In this document: positions 1-7,049 of the stretch, in pieces
Layout of the letters: the number at the start of each line of letters is the position of its first letter
Position numbering within the stretch: position 1 is the first letter of the stretch
Source of the DNA: DATILL01 sp035476575
GTDB lineage: Bacteria; Actinomycetota; Actinomycetes; Mycobacteriales; JACQDL01
Length of the DNA stretch: 46,893 nt
Assembly: GCA_035476575.1 (NCBI GenBank)
Contig: DATILL010000155.1
Location: 1-46,893, forward strand
Direction of reading: 5' to 3'
Translations under genes and position numbers: made by a program
Notes under the pieces: model-generated
The model's input: only the letters and a program-made list of their open reading frames with translations
What the model was told of the DNA's origin: nothing
Databases searched by the model: none

Positions 1-1
1 C

Positions 2-1000
2 GAGGAGTTCATGGAGCGAGTTGGCCAGGTGGTGTTCCTGTCCGCGACACCGGGCCCGTTCGAGCGGGGCCAGTCCTCGAAGATCGTCGAGCAGGTCGTG
101 CGGCCCACCGGACTCGTCGATCCGGAGGTCATCGTGAAGCCCACCAAGGGCCAGATCGACGACCTGCTGGGCGCCATCGAGGACCGGGTCACCCGCGGCG
201 ACCGGGTGCTGGTCACCACCCTCACCAAGAAGATGGCCGAGGACCTCACCGACTACCTGCTGGAGATGGGCATCCGGGTGCGCTACCTGCACTCGGAGGT
301 GGACACGCTGCGCCGGGTAGAGCTGTTGCGCGAGCTGCGCAAGGGCGAGTTCGACGTGCTGGTGGGGATCAACCTGCTGCGCGAGGGCCTGGACCTGCCC
401 GAGGTGTCGCTGGTGTCGATCCTCGACGCGGACAAGGAGGGCTTCCTGCGCTCCGGCACCTCGCTGATCCAGACCATCGGCCGGGCCGCGCGGAACGTCT
501 CCGGCCAGGTGCACATGTACGCCGACACGATTACCCCCTCGATGAGCAAGGCCATCGAGGAGACCAGCCGGCGGCGCGAGAGGCAGCTCACGTACAACCG
601 CGAGCACGGCATCGACCCGCAGCCGCTGCGCAAGAAGATCGCCGACATCCTGGACGACATCTACCGCGAGGCCGCCGACACTGGGGCGGCCACGGGCGTG
701 GCCGCGGGGGGGACCGAGCTGGTGGGCGGCTCCGGTCGGCAGCAGTCGCGCGGCAAGGCGCCGGTCCCCGGTACGTCGTCGCGCGCCGGCCGGTCGGCCG
801 GCGTGGTTGGGGTGGGGGCACACGCCAAGGAGCTGGCCGGGATGCCGCGGGCCGAGCTGGCCGACCTGATCCAGCAGCTTTCCGACCAGATGCTGGAGGC
901 CGCGCGCAACCTGCAGTTCGAGCTGGCCGCCCGGCTGCGGGACGAGATCGCCGAGCTGAAGAAGGAGCTCCGCGCGATGGACGCCGCTGGCCTGCGGTAG
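2..1000 (+). CDS. uvrB: UvrABC system protein B, C-terminal part (5' end outside the window)
   Basis: UvrB is the DNA-damage-verifying helicase-like subunit of bacterial nucleotide excision repair; UvrA loads it and UvrC docks on it to incise. The visible 332 codons cover the C-terminal RecA-like helicase half and the end of the protein. Clear motifs are FLSATPG near the left edge, LHSEVDTLRRVELL, GINLLREGLDLPEV and the arginine-finger motif TIGRAARN (about residue 160 of the fragment). The last ~45 residues form the UVR domain (NLQFELAARLRDEIAELKKEL) that contacts UvrC. The reading frame is open from base 2, so the start lies upstream. A variable Gly/Ala-rich linker of about 50 residues separates helicase and UVR domains. 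The gene converges on the VOC gene. Identification is certain; only the start is missing. Confidence 0.97.
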   Translation, partial: EEFMERVGQVVFLSATPGPFERGQSSKIVEQVVRPTGLVDPEVIVKPTKGQIDDLLGAIEDRVTRGDRVLVTTLTKKMAEDLTDYLLEMGIRVRYLHSEVDTLRRVELLRELRKGEFDVLVGINLLREGLDLPEVSLVSILDADKEGFLRSGTSLIQTIGRAARNVSGQVHMYADTITPSMSKAIEETSRRRERQLTYNREHGIDPQPLRKKIADILDDIYREAADTGAATGVAAGGTELVGGSGRQQSRGKAPVPGTSSRAGRSAGVVGVGAHAKELAGMPRAELADLIQQLSDQMLEAARNLQFELAARLRDEIAELKKELRAMDAAGLR

Positions 1001-1022
1001 CCACCGCGGGCAGGCCCCTGCC
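991..1022. terminator. hairpins between convergent uvrB and VOC genes
   Basis: Two overlapping inverted repeats lie across the uvrB stop codon: GCGGT/ACCGC with an AGCC loop (about 994-1007) flanked by CCTG/CAGG, and GGCAG/CTGCC with a GCCC loop (1009-1022). They sit in the only gap between two convergent genes. There is no U-tract, which is common in high-GC actinobacteria. The terminator role is inference. Confidence 0.35.
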
Positions 1023-1034
1023 GGCCGTCGTCCG

Positions 1035-1469
1035 TCACTGCAGGCAGAACTCGTTGCCTTCCGGGTCGGTCATGGTCACGGCAAAGCCGGTCATGTCGTC
1101 GTGCTCGTACAGCCGGGTCGCGCCCGCCGCGGTCAGCCGGTCGGCCGCGGCGTACACCCGGGACCGCCGCTCCTCCTTCGGCGTGCCGCGCCCGCCGCCG
1201 ACGTTCACGTCCAGATGCACCCGGTTCTTCACCGTCTTGGGCTCAGGCACCCGCTGGAAGAACAGCCGCGGGCCGACACCGTCCGGGTCGACCACCGCGG
1301 CATAGCCATCCCACATCTCCTCCGGGATGCCGGCCTGCTGAGCCCACTCCTCCCAGGTCGCGAACCCGGGCGGCGGCGGCTCCAGCATGTAGCCGAGCAC
1401 GGTCGCCCAGAACGTGGCCAGCTTCGACGGGTTGGCACAGTCGAACACCACCTGCACTCCCGTCGCCAT
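1035..1469 (-). CDS. VOC (glyoxalase/bleomycin-resistance-like) family protein
   Basis: A 144-residue protein with the vicinal-oxygen-chelate pattern. It begins MATGVQVVFDCANPSKLATFW, contains GPRLFFQRVPEPK and NRVHLDVNV, and ends with TDPEGNEFCLQ, the usual C-terminus of small actinobacterial glyoxalase-like proteins. The start at 1469 is preferred over an upstream in-frame codon because AAGGGGG lies just upstream of it and homology begins there. The substrate cannot be predicted: family members range from glyoxalases to antibiotic-binding proteins. It is convergent with uvrB and divergent from terC, so it is probably a single-gene unit. Confidence 0.8.
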   Translation of the reverse strand: MATGVQVVFDCANPSKLATFWATVLGYMLEPPPPGFATWEEWAQQAGIPEEMWDGYAAVVDPDGVGPRLFFQRVPEPKTVKNRVHLDVNVGGGRGTPKEERRSRVYAAADRLTAAGATRLYEHDDMTGFAVTMTDPEGNEFCLQ

Positions 1470-1604
1470 CTCAGACCCCCTTCGACCGTGCCGTAGGCTA
1501 GCGGGGGTCGCTGACGGATCTCTCGCCGACACACCGCCACGGGCGGTGAATGGACTACCGCTCAAGTCCACCCTCGGTGAGGTGGTGCAGAATGGGACCG
1601 AAGT

Positions 1605-1710
1605 TGTGGAGGGGAGTATCCCTTCGCGGCGGGGTCGTCATCACGGCGCGGCAGCGTGCCCGGTCCCGTCGGCCCGACCGGACTCGGGTGGGAGAGACCT
1701 CCGGTGTAGG
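1605..1710 (+). promoter_or_regulatory. yybP-ykoY manganese riboswitch
   Basis: The 5' leader of terC carries the conserved pieces of the yybP-ykoY element in order: GGGGAGTATCCC (1611-1622), GTCGTCATCACGGC (about 1634-1647) and GGGTGGGAGAGACCTCC (1686-1702). GGAGG at 1608-1612 can pair with CCTCC at 1698-1702 to close the structure. This class binds Mn2+ and switches on Mn2+ exporters, which fits the TerC gene that starts 33 nt downstream. Motif recognition was by eye; a covariance-model search would settle it. Confidence 0.85.
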
Positions 1711-1742
1711 ACGCCCTGTTGCCGTCGCGCCGGAGGAGGACC

Positions 1743-2717
1743 GTGAACCCCCCCACCTGGGTCTGGATCCTGACGGTCGCTGCCCTGCTGATGTTGCTCG
1801 CCGTCGACCTGCTCGTCGTCGACCGCCGGCCGCATGAGGTGACGGTCGGCGAGGCGGCCCGGTGGGTGGCCTTCTACGTCGGCCTGGCGGTGCTGTTCGG
1901 GATCGGCATCGGACGGCTTGCGGGTGGCCGGTACGCCGGGGAGTTCTTCGCCGGCTACATCACCGAGTACAGCCTCTCGGTGGACAACCTGTTCGTCTTC
2001 GTGGTCATCATCTCGGCGTTCGGCGTGCCGGCGATCCATCAGCACAAGGTGCTCCTGTTCGGCATCCTGACGGCGCTGATGCTGCGCGGGCTGTTCATCG
2101 CGGCCGGGGCGGCGATCATCTCGGCGTTCGAGTGGGTCTTCTACATCTTCGGCGCGTTCCTCGTCTACACCGCCTACAAGCTGGCCTTCTCCGGTGGACA
2201 GCAGCCCAGCGACTACCAGGAGAACGCCGCGCTGCGGCTGGCCCGCAGGGTGCTGCCCATGACCGACCGCTACCACGGTGCCAGGTCGGTCGTACGGGTT
2301 GGGGGCAGGTGGCACGTCACGCCGATGCTGGTGGTGATGCTGGCGATCGGCACGACCGACCTGCTGTTCGCGCTCGACTCCATCCCGGCGGTCTTCGGGC
2401 TGACCAAGGAGCCGTTCCTGGTCTTCACCGCCAACGCCTTCGCGTTGATGGGGCTGCGCCAGCTCTACTTCCTGATCGGGGGCCTGCTGACCCGGCTGGT
2501 CTACCTCAGCCAGGGGCTGGCCATCATCCTGGGCTTCATCGGGGTCAAGCTGATCCTGGAGGCGCTGCATGCCAGCGGGGCGCAGTGGGCGCCGCACATC
2601 GGCATCGTGGCCTCCCTCGCGGTGATCGTTGGCGTGCTCACCGTCACCACGGTGCTCAGCCTGGTCAAGGTCAGGCGCGACCCGAAGGCGGCCCGCCAGC
2701 TTCCTGACCAGCCCTAG
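1743..2717 (+). CDS. TerC/Alx family membrane protein, probable Mn2+ exporter
   Basis: A 324-residue polytopic membrane protein of the TerC/Alx family. Two internally similar halves carry the family's acidic membrane motifs: EYSLSVDNLFVFVVI (about residue 75) and TDLLFALDSIPAVFGLTKEP (about 205-225), whose Asp residues are thought to bind Mn2+. Hydrophobic helices fill most of the sequence, and a basic tail ends the protein. The GTG at 1743 is chosen because GGAGGAGG lies immediately upstream. Recent work on the family supports Mn2+ efflux; the name comes from tellurite resistance. The leader is a yybP-ykoY riboswitch, so expression should rise with excess Mn2+. The family call is firm and the substrate is inferred from the riboswitch. 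Confidence 0.9.
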   Translation: MNPPTWVWILTVAALLMLLAVDLLVVDRRPHEVTVGEAARWVAFYVGLAVLFGIGIGRLAGGRYAGEFFAGYITEYSLSVDNLFVFVVIISAFGVPAIHQHKVLLFGILTALMLRGLFIAAGAAIISAFEWVFYIFGAFLVYTAYKLAFSGGQQPSDYQENAALRLARRVLPMTDRYHGARSVVRVGGRWHVTPMLVVMLAIGTTDLLFALDSIPAVFGLTKEPFLVFTANAFALMGLRQLYFLIGGLLTRLVYLSQGLAIILGFIGVKLILEALHASGAQWAPHIGIVASLAVIVGVLTVTTVLSLVKVRRDPKAARQLPDQP

Positions 2718-2794
2718 CCACGCCGCGTGCAGTCCTTGTCCGCGGGCGAGCGACCGGACCTGCGGTTGATGTCACGCTGGTGGGGTCCAGCGCG

Positions 2795-2974
2795 TCAGCG
2801 TAGGAGCAGCCAGAGCAGGACGGCGACGAGGATCAGAAGGAGGACGGACCCGGCGATCCACCTGACCGTGCCGGAGCCGGACCGCGAAGCCTGGGCGTTC
2901 GCAGCGTCAGCACGGTTGACGAACGCCCGGAACATCTGGGTGCTCGCGATCGGGTCCTCATGGTCATCAGACAT
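2795..2974 (-). CDS. small single-pass membrane protein of unknown function
   Basis: A 59-residue protein: a polar, acidic N-terminus (MSDDHEDPIASTQMFRAFVN), a Ser/Gly-rich stretch, and one C-terminal membrane helix (WIAGSVLLLILVAVLLWLLL) ending in Arg, so the tail is almost entirely membrane-embedded. The ATG at 2974 is preferred over a GTG at 2995 because a TAGAGT -10-like hexamer lies between them, 8 nt before the ATG, suggesting a leaderless or near-leaderless mRNA. It resembles short actinobacterial DUF proteins that I cannot name. It stands between terC (convergent) and the RND operon (divergent). Confidence 0.65.
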   Translation of the reverse strand: MSDDHEDPIASTQMFRAFVNRADAANAQASRSGSGTVRWIAGSVLLLILVAVLLWLLLR

Positions 2975-2982
2975 GACCGGAC

Positions 2983-2988
2983 ACTCTA
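2983..2988 (-). promoter_or_regulatory. TAGAGT -10-like element, small membrane protein gene
   Basis: On the minus strand TAGAGT (TANNNT pattern) ends 8 nt before the ATG at 2974. No Shine-Dalgarno sequence is seen, so a leaderless start is plausible. Confidence 0.35.
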
Positions 2989-2995
2989 GTGACAC

Positions 2996-3448
2996 CCGGG
3001 TCTGGCGGCACCTTGGGCAAGACGGGCAGCTTTACTTGCCTTTATGGGCAAACATGTCCCCTGGCGTCGGGCCGGCGCCTAACCTGAGCGGGAGTCGCAT
3101 CGCAGCCAGCCGGCTTGGGACGCTGCTCGGGGGATGGCCATGGAGCATGGTGGGCCGCCGCGTGTCCGGCGGTATTTCACGAGGGTAGCGGCCGACGACG
3201 GCCGCCAACGATCACGATCTCTGGCCGTAGTGTCGAGCTGTCCTGGCCCGGCGCGGATGCACTGCCCGCGCGTGCCATCGAGCCGCCGACGGTCGAGACG
3301 AGCCAGTAGCTGTCGCGCCGGAGATTGGGCGCGCTCCACTAGCTAGGCCGCACTTCACTAGCTCGTCGGTGCGGTCACGGCCGGGCATCCGCCGCGCACC
3401 GCGTCGCCACAGACGCCCGCCAGACCGTGCGCCGAGAGGTGTCCCGCG
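2996..3448. other. 450-bp intergenic region upstream of the RND operon, with short repeats
   Basis: No convincing gene is seen; overlapping ORFs in several frames lack ribosome-binding sites and family resemblance. Three half-sites occur close together: GGGCAAG (3015-3021), CTTGCC (3035-3040) and GGGCAAA (3046-3052); the last two form TTGCC-N6-GGCAA. Nearer the operon, CACTAGCT occurs at 3337-3344 and again at 3356-3363, 19 bp apart, with a related CAGTAGCT at 3304-3311. A role as operator/promoter of the RND operon is inference; no metal-sensor gene is adjacent. Confidence 0.4.
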
Positions 3449-6400
3449 ATGATGCGTTGGATTGTTGGATCGAGCCTGAGGTCGGCGCGGCTGGTCGTCG
3501 CTGCCGCCGTGGCCCTGCTTGCCGTCGGGATCATACAGCTTCGGCACGCGCCGGTGGACGCCTACCCGGAGTTCGTGCCGCCGACGGTGCAGATCCAGAC
3601 CGAGGCCCTCGGCCTGTCCGCCGCCGAGGTCGAGCAGTTGATCACCGTCCCCCTAGAGCAGGACCTGCTCAACGGCGTGCCGTGGCTGGACAAGATCACC
3701 TCTGAGTCCAGGACCGGGCTGTCCTCGATCGACCTGGTCTTCGAAGCCGGCACGAACGTGCTGCGGGCCCGGCAGATGGTGCAGGAGCGCCTGTCGCAGG
3801 CGCATGCGCTGCCCGCCGTCGGCAGCCCGCCGATCATGATCCAGCCGCTGTCCTCGACCAGCCGGGTCATGATGATCGGGCTGTCGTCGAAGGAGCTGTC
3901 GCTCATCGACATGTCGGTGCTGGCGCGGTGGAAGATCCGGCCGAAGCTGATGGGCATCCCCGGCGTGGCGAGCGTCGCCATCTGGGGCCAGCGTGACCGG
4001 CAGCTACAGGTCCAGGTCGACCCGGACCGGCTGCGCCAGTACGGCATCTCGCTGAACCAGGTCATCGACACGGCAGGCAACGCGCTGTGGGTGTCGCCGC
4101 TGACCTTCGTGGAGGCCTCGACGCCGGGCACGGGCGGTTTCATCGACACCGCCAGCCAGCGGTTCGGCGTCCAGCACATCCTCCCGATCACCTCGCCGGC
4201 CCAGCTCGCGTCGGTGACCGTCGAGGACAGCGGCGGCCGGAGGCTGCGCCTCGGTGACGTGGCCCACGTGGTCGAGGACCACCAGCCGCTGATCGGTGAC
4301 GCGGTCCTGGACGGCGCCCCCAGCCTGATGCTGGTCATCCAGAAGTTCCCCGAGGCCAACACGCTCGCGGTGACCAAGGCTGTCGAGGAGGCGATGGCGG
4401 CCCTCACGCCGGGGCTGTCCGGTGTCCAGATCGACACCACCGTCTACCGACCGGCGAGCTTCCTCGAGACCGCGCTGCACAACCTGGGCATCCGGGGGCT
4501 GATCGGTCTGGTCCTGGTCGGGGCGCTGCTCCTCGCGTTCTTCTCCTGGCGGGTCGCGCTCATCAGCTTCGTGACGATCCCGCTGGCGCTGGTCGCGGCG
4601 GCGTACGTGCTCTACCTGCGGGGCGCGCCGTTCAACATGATGATCCTGGCCGGGCTCGCAGCCGCGCTCGGTGCCGTCGTCGACGACGCGGTCGTCGGCG
4701 TCGACGTGGTCAGGCGCAGGCTCCGGGAGCGGCGCGGGTCCGACGACGGCAGGTCGACGTCCGCGGTCATCGTCGAGGCGCTGCTCGAGGTGCGCGGGCC
4801 GCTCATGTACGCCACGCTGGTCGTCCTGATCGCCGCGCTTCCGGTGGCGGTCCTGGGTGGCGTGGCCGGTTCGTTCACGCGGCCACTGGTCGTCGCGTAC
4901 TGCCTGGCGGTGCTGGCGTCGATGCTGGTGGCGCTGACCGTCACGCCAGCGCTGGCCCACCTGCTGCTGGCCGGTGCGCGGCCGGAACGGCGACCGAGCC
5001 CGATGGCACGGTGGACGGAGCGCACCTTCGACCGGGTCGCCGCCCGGTTCGTGGGCCGGCCAGGCCGGGCGTACGCCGTGGTCGCCGTCCTCGTCCTGGC
5101 TGGCCTCGCGGTCATCCCGCAGCTCGACCGCCGGTCCCTGATCCCGGCGCCACGGGACCAGGATGTGCTGATCCAGGTCCAGGCCGCGGCGGGAACGTCG
5201 CTGCAGGAGATGGACCGGATCACCACGACGGCCAGCCGGGAGCTGCGCGCCCTGCCCGGGGTGCGGGACGTCGGGGTCCACGTGGGACGGGCCATCATCT
5301 CTGACCGGCCGGTGAACGTGAACTCCGCCGAGGTCTGGGTCAGCATGGCCGGCTCGGCCGACCACGGCTCGACGCTCGCCGCCATCCAGCGCGTGGTGAA
5401 CGGCTACCCCGGGCTGCGCAACCAGGTCCTGACCTACCAGGAGGACCGGCTCGCGGCGGCCCGGACCGGCCCGGCCCAGCCGCTCGTGGTGCGGGTCTAC
5501 GGCCCGGACCTGCAGGTGCTGCGGACCGAGGCCGAGACGGTGCGGCGCGAGCTGGCGGCCGTCAGCGGCGTCGTCCGGCCGGTGGTGGAGACCCCGGCCG
5601 TCGAGCCCACCCTGCAGATCGAGGTCAACCTCGCCACGGCCGAGAAGTACGGGATCAAGCCGGGCGACGTCCGGCGGTCGACGGCGACGCTGCTGTCCGG
5701 CCTGCTGGTTGGCAACCTGTACGACGAGCAGAAGATCTTCGACGTCGTGGTCTGGGGCACCTCCCCGACCCGGCACAGCCTGACCAGCGTGCAGAACCTG
5801 CTGATCGACACGCCGTCGGGCGGGCACGTGCGGCTGCGGGACGTCGCCTCGGTGCGCATCGGGCCGTACCCGACGGTGATCCGGCACGACGCGGTCTCCC
5901 GGAGCCTCGACGTGACCGCCGGCGTCAGCGGCCGGCAGCTCGGTGCCGTGGTGGCCGACGTCAAGAGCCGGCTGGGGGCGCTCACCTACCCGCTGGAGTA
6001 CCGGGCGGAGGTGGTCAGCGCCACCGGTGAGCAGGGCTCCGGCCCGCTGGTGCTGGGCTTTGCGCTGGCCGCCGTCGTCGGCATCGTCCTGCTGCTGCAG
6101 GCGGCCAGCCGGAGCTGGCGGGTCGCGGCCCTGCTCCTCGTGACGCTGCCGCTGGCCGGCGTGGGCGGGGTGCTGGCCGGGTCGCTGGCCGGCGGCATCA
6201 TGTCGGCCGGCGCGCTGACCGGCTTCCTGGTGGTGCTCGCGGTCACGGTGCGGCACGGCCTCCTGCTCGTTCGCGGGTACCAGCGGCTCGCCGAGAGCGA
6301 GGCGGTCGACGGGACCGAGCTGGTCCGGCGCGGCACGCGGGAGCGGGTGGCGCCGATCATGCTCACCGCCCTGGCGACGGCGGCCGCCGTGCTGCCGTTC

Positions 6401-6589
6401 GCGGTGTCCGGTGGGGTCGCCGGCACGGAGATCCTGCACCCGCTGGCCGTCGTGGTCCTCGGCGGGCTGGTCACCTCGACGCTGGTCACGCTGTTCGTGC
6501 TGCCCGCCCTGTACCTCCGGTTCGGGTCGAGCCAGCGGCCCGCTCCTCCGGGCTCGACATTCACCCCAGCCGTACCACGGGTTAGCTGA
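3449..6589 (+). CDS. RND-superfamily efflux permease, CusA/CzcA-like (first of pair)
   Basis: A 1046-residue inner-membrane RND permease with the classic double layout: TM1, a large extracytoplasmic porter loop, six TMs, a second loop and five more TMs. The start matches the clade (WIVGSSLRSARLVVAAAVAL, then PVDAYPEFVPPTVQIQT). The TM4 motif is GAVVDDAVVGVDV (about residues 407-419), where close relatives have DDAIIDVEN, so two of the usual acidic positions differ. The TM10 motif is VTVRHGLLLV where relatives read ARNGILLV. At the place of the CusA methionine that binds copper/silver I see EDRLAAARTG, without Met, so metal transport should not be assumed. RBS GAGAGGTG precedes the ATG. It is followed 13 nt later by the mini-adaptor gene and the second permease, almost certainly one operon. 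Actinobacterial homologues exist but their substrates are unknown. Confidence 0.88.
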   Translation: MMRWIVGSSLRSARLVVAAAVALLAVGIIQLRHAPVDAYPEFVPPTVQIQTEALGLSAAEVEQLITVPLEQDLLNGVPWLDKITSESRTGLSSIDLVFEAGTNVLRARQMVQERLSQAHALPAVGSPPIMIQPLSSTSRVMMIGLSSKELSLIDMSVLARWKIRPKLMGIPGVASVAIWGQRDRQLQVQVDPDRLRQYGISLNQVIDTAGNALWVSPLTFVEASTPGTGGFIDTASQRFGVQHILPITSPAQLASVTVEDSGGRRLRLGDVAHVVEDHQPLIGDAVLDGAPSLMLVIQKFPEANTLAVTKAVEEAMAALTPGLSGVQIDTTVYRPASFLETALHNLGIRGLIGLVLVGALLLAFFSWRVALISFVTIPLALVAAAYVLYLRGAPFNMMILAGLAAALGAVVDDAVVGVDVVRRRLRERRGSDDGRSTSAVIVEALLEVRGPLMYATLVVLIAALPVAVLGGVAGSFTRPLVVAYCLAVLASMLVALTVTPALAHLLLAGARPERRPSPMARWTERTFDRVAARFVGRPGRAYAVVAVLVLAGLAVIPQLDRRSLIPAPRDQDVLIQVQAAAGTSLQEMDRITTTASRELRALPGVRDVGVHVGRAIISDRPVNVNSAEVWVSMAGSADHGSTLAAIQRVVNGYPGLRNQVLTYQEDRLAAARTGPAQPLVVRVYGPDLQVLRTEAETVRRELAAVSGVVRPVVETPAVEPTLQIEVNLATAEKYGIKPGDVRRSTATLLSGLLVGNLYDEQKIFDVVVWGTSPTRHSLTSVQNLLIDTPSGGHVRLRDVASVRIGPYPTVIRHDAVSRSLDVTAGVSGRQLGAVVADVKSRLGALTYPLEYRAEVVSATGEQGSGPLVLGFALAAVVGIVLLLQAASRSWRVAALLLVTLPLAGVGGVLAGSLAGGIMSAGALTGFLVVLAVTVRHGLLLVRGYQRLAESEAVDGTELVRRGTRERVAPIMLTALATAAAVLPFAVSGGVAGTEILHPLAVVVLGGLVTSTLVTLFVLPALYLRFGSSQRPAPPGSTFTPAVPRVS

Positions 6590-6602
6590 ACGGAGGCGCA
6601 TG

Positions 6603-7049
6603 ATGCGACACCTCAGGTGGTTCGCGGCGGTGCTCGTCGTCGCTGGCGTGACAGTGTCCGGTTGTGGGGCGCGTGGCCCGGGCCTCGGCGAGGCGTCGAA
6701 CAACGCCGTGACGGTCGAGGCCATCGACGGCACGGACGTGCAGCGGGTGATCCTGGCACCGGAGGCGGCGCAACGGCTCGGCGTCAGGACCGAGGCGGTG
6801 CGGTCGGCCCCCGCGGGCGGCGAGGCCCGCACGGTGATCCCGTTCGCCGCCGTGTTCTACGACGCGGACGGGATAACCTGGACCTTCACCAGCCCCACGA
6901 AGCTGACCTTCGTCCGCCAGCGCATCACCGTCGACCGGATCGAGGGCGATCTCGCCTACCTGCGTGAGGGCCCGGCTCTGGGCACGGCCGTGGTCACGGT
7001 CGGTGCCGCGGAGCTGTTCGGCGCCGAGTACGGGGTCGGTGGGGAATGA
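6603..7049 (+). CDS. miniature periplasmic-adaptor-like lipoprotein
   Basis: A 148-residue secreted lipoprotein. Its signal peptide ends in a lipobox (VSGC, Cys21). The rest reads like only the C-terminal beta-barrel/membrane-proximal part of an RND adaptor (CusB/CzcB type): VILAPEAAQRLGV, VIPFAAVFYDADGITWTF, LTFVRQRITVDRIEGDLAYL and GTAVVTVGAAELFGAEYG. The lipoyl and helical-hairpin domains, which reach an outer-membrane channel in Gram-negative pumps, are absent. That makes sense in an organism without such a channel. GGAGG (6592-6596) gives ideal spacing to the ATG at 6603; an ATG at 6600 is the alternative. Its stop overlaps the next permease start (ATGA), so the two are translationally coupled. 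The adaptor role is inferred from sequence pattern and context. Confidence 0.8.
   Translation: MRHLRWFAAVLVVAGVTVSGCGARGPGLGEASNNAVTVEAIDGTDVQRVILAPEAAQRLGVRTEAVRSAPAGGEARTVIPFAAVFYDADGITWTFTSPTKLTFVRQRITVDRIEGDLAYLREGPALGTAVVTVGAAELFGAEYGVGGE

Noticed and set aside
3115..3309. 64-codon plus-strand ORF in the RND upstream region
   Set aside because: No RBS, overlapping ORFs in other frames, and no protein-like pattern.
4672..4710. Copper/silver specificity of the CusA-like permeases
   Set aside because: Family resemblance alone does not give the substrate, and the expected Met ligand position is not conserved.
4004..6832. 942-codon ORF on the minus strand
   Set aside because: It is antisense to the clear RND permease; its composition (Arg/Gly/Asp/Gln-rich, no domain) is that of a high-GC shadow frame.
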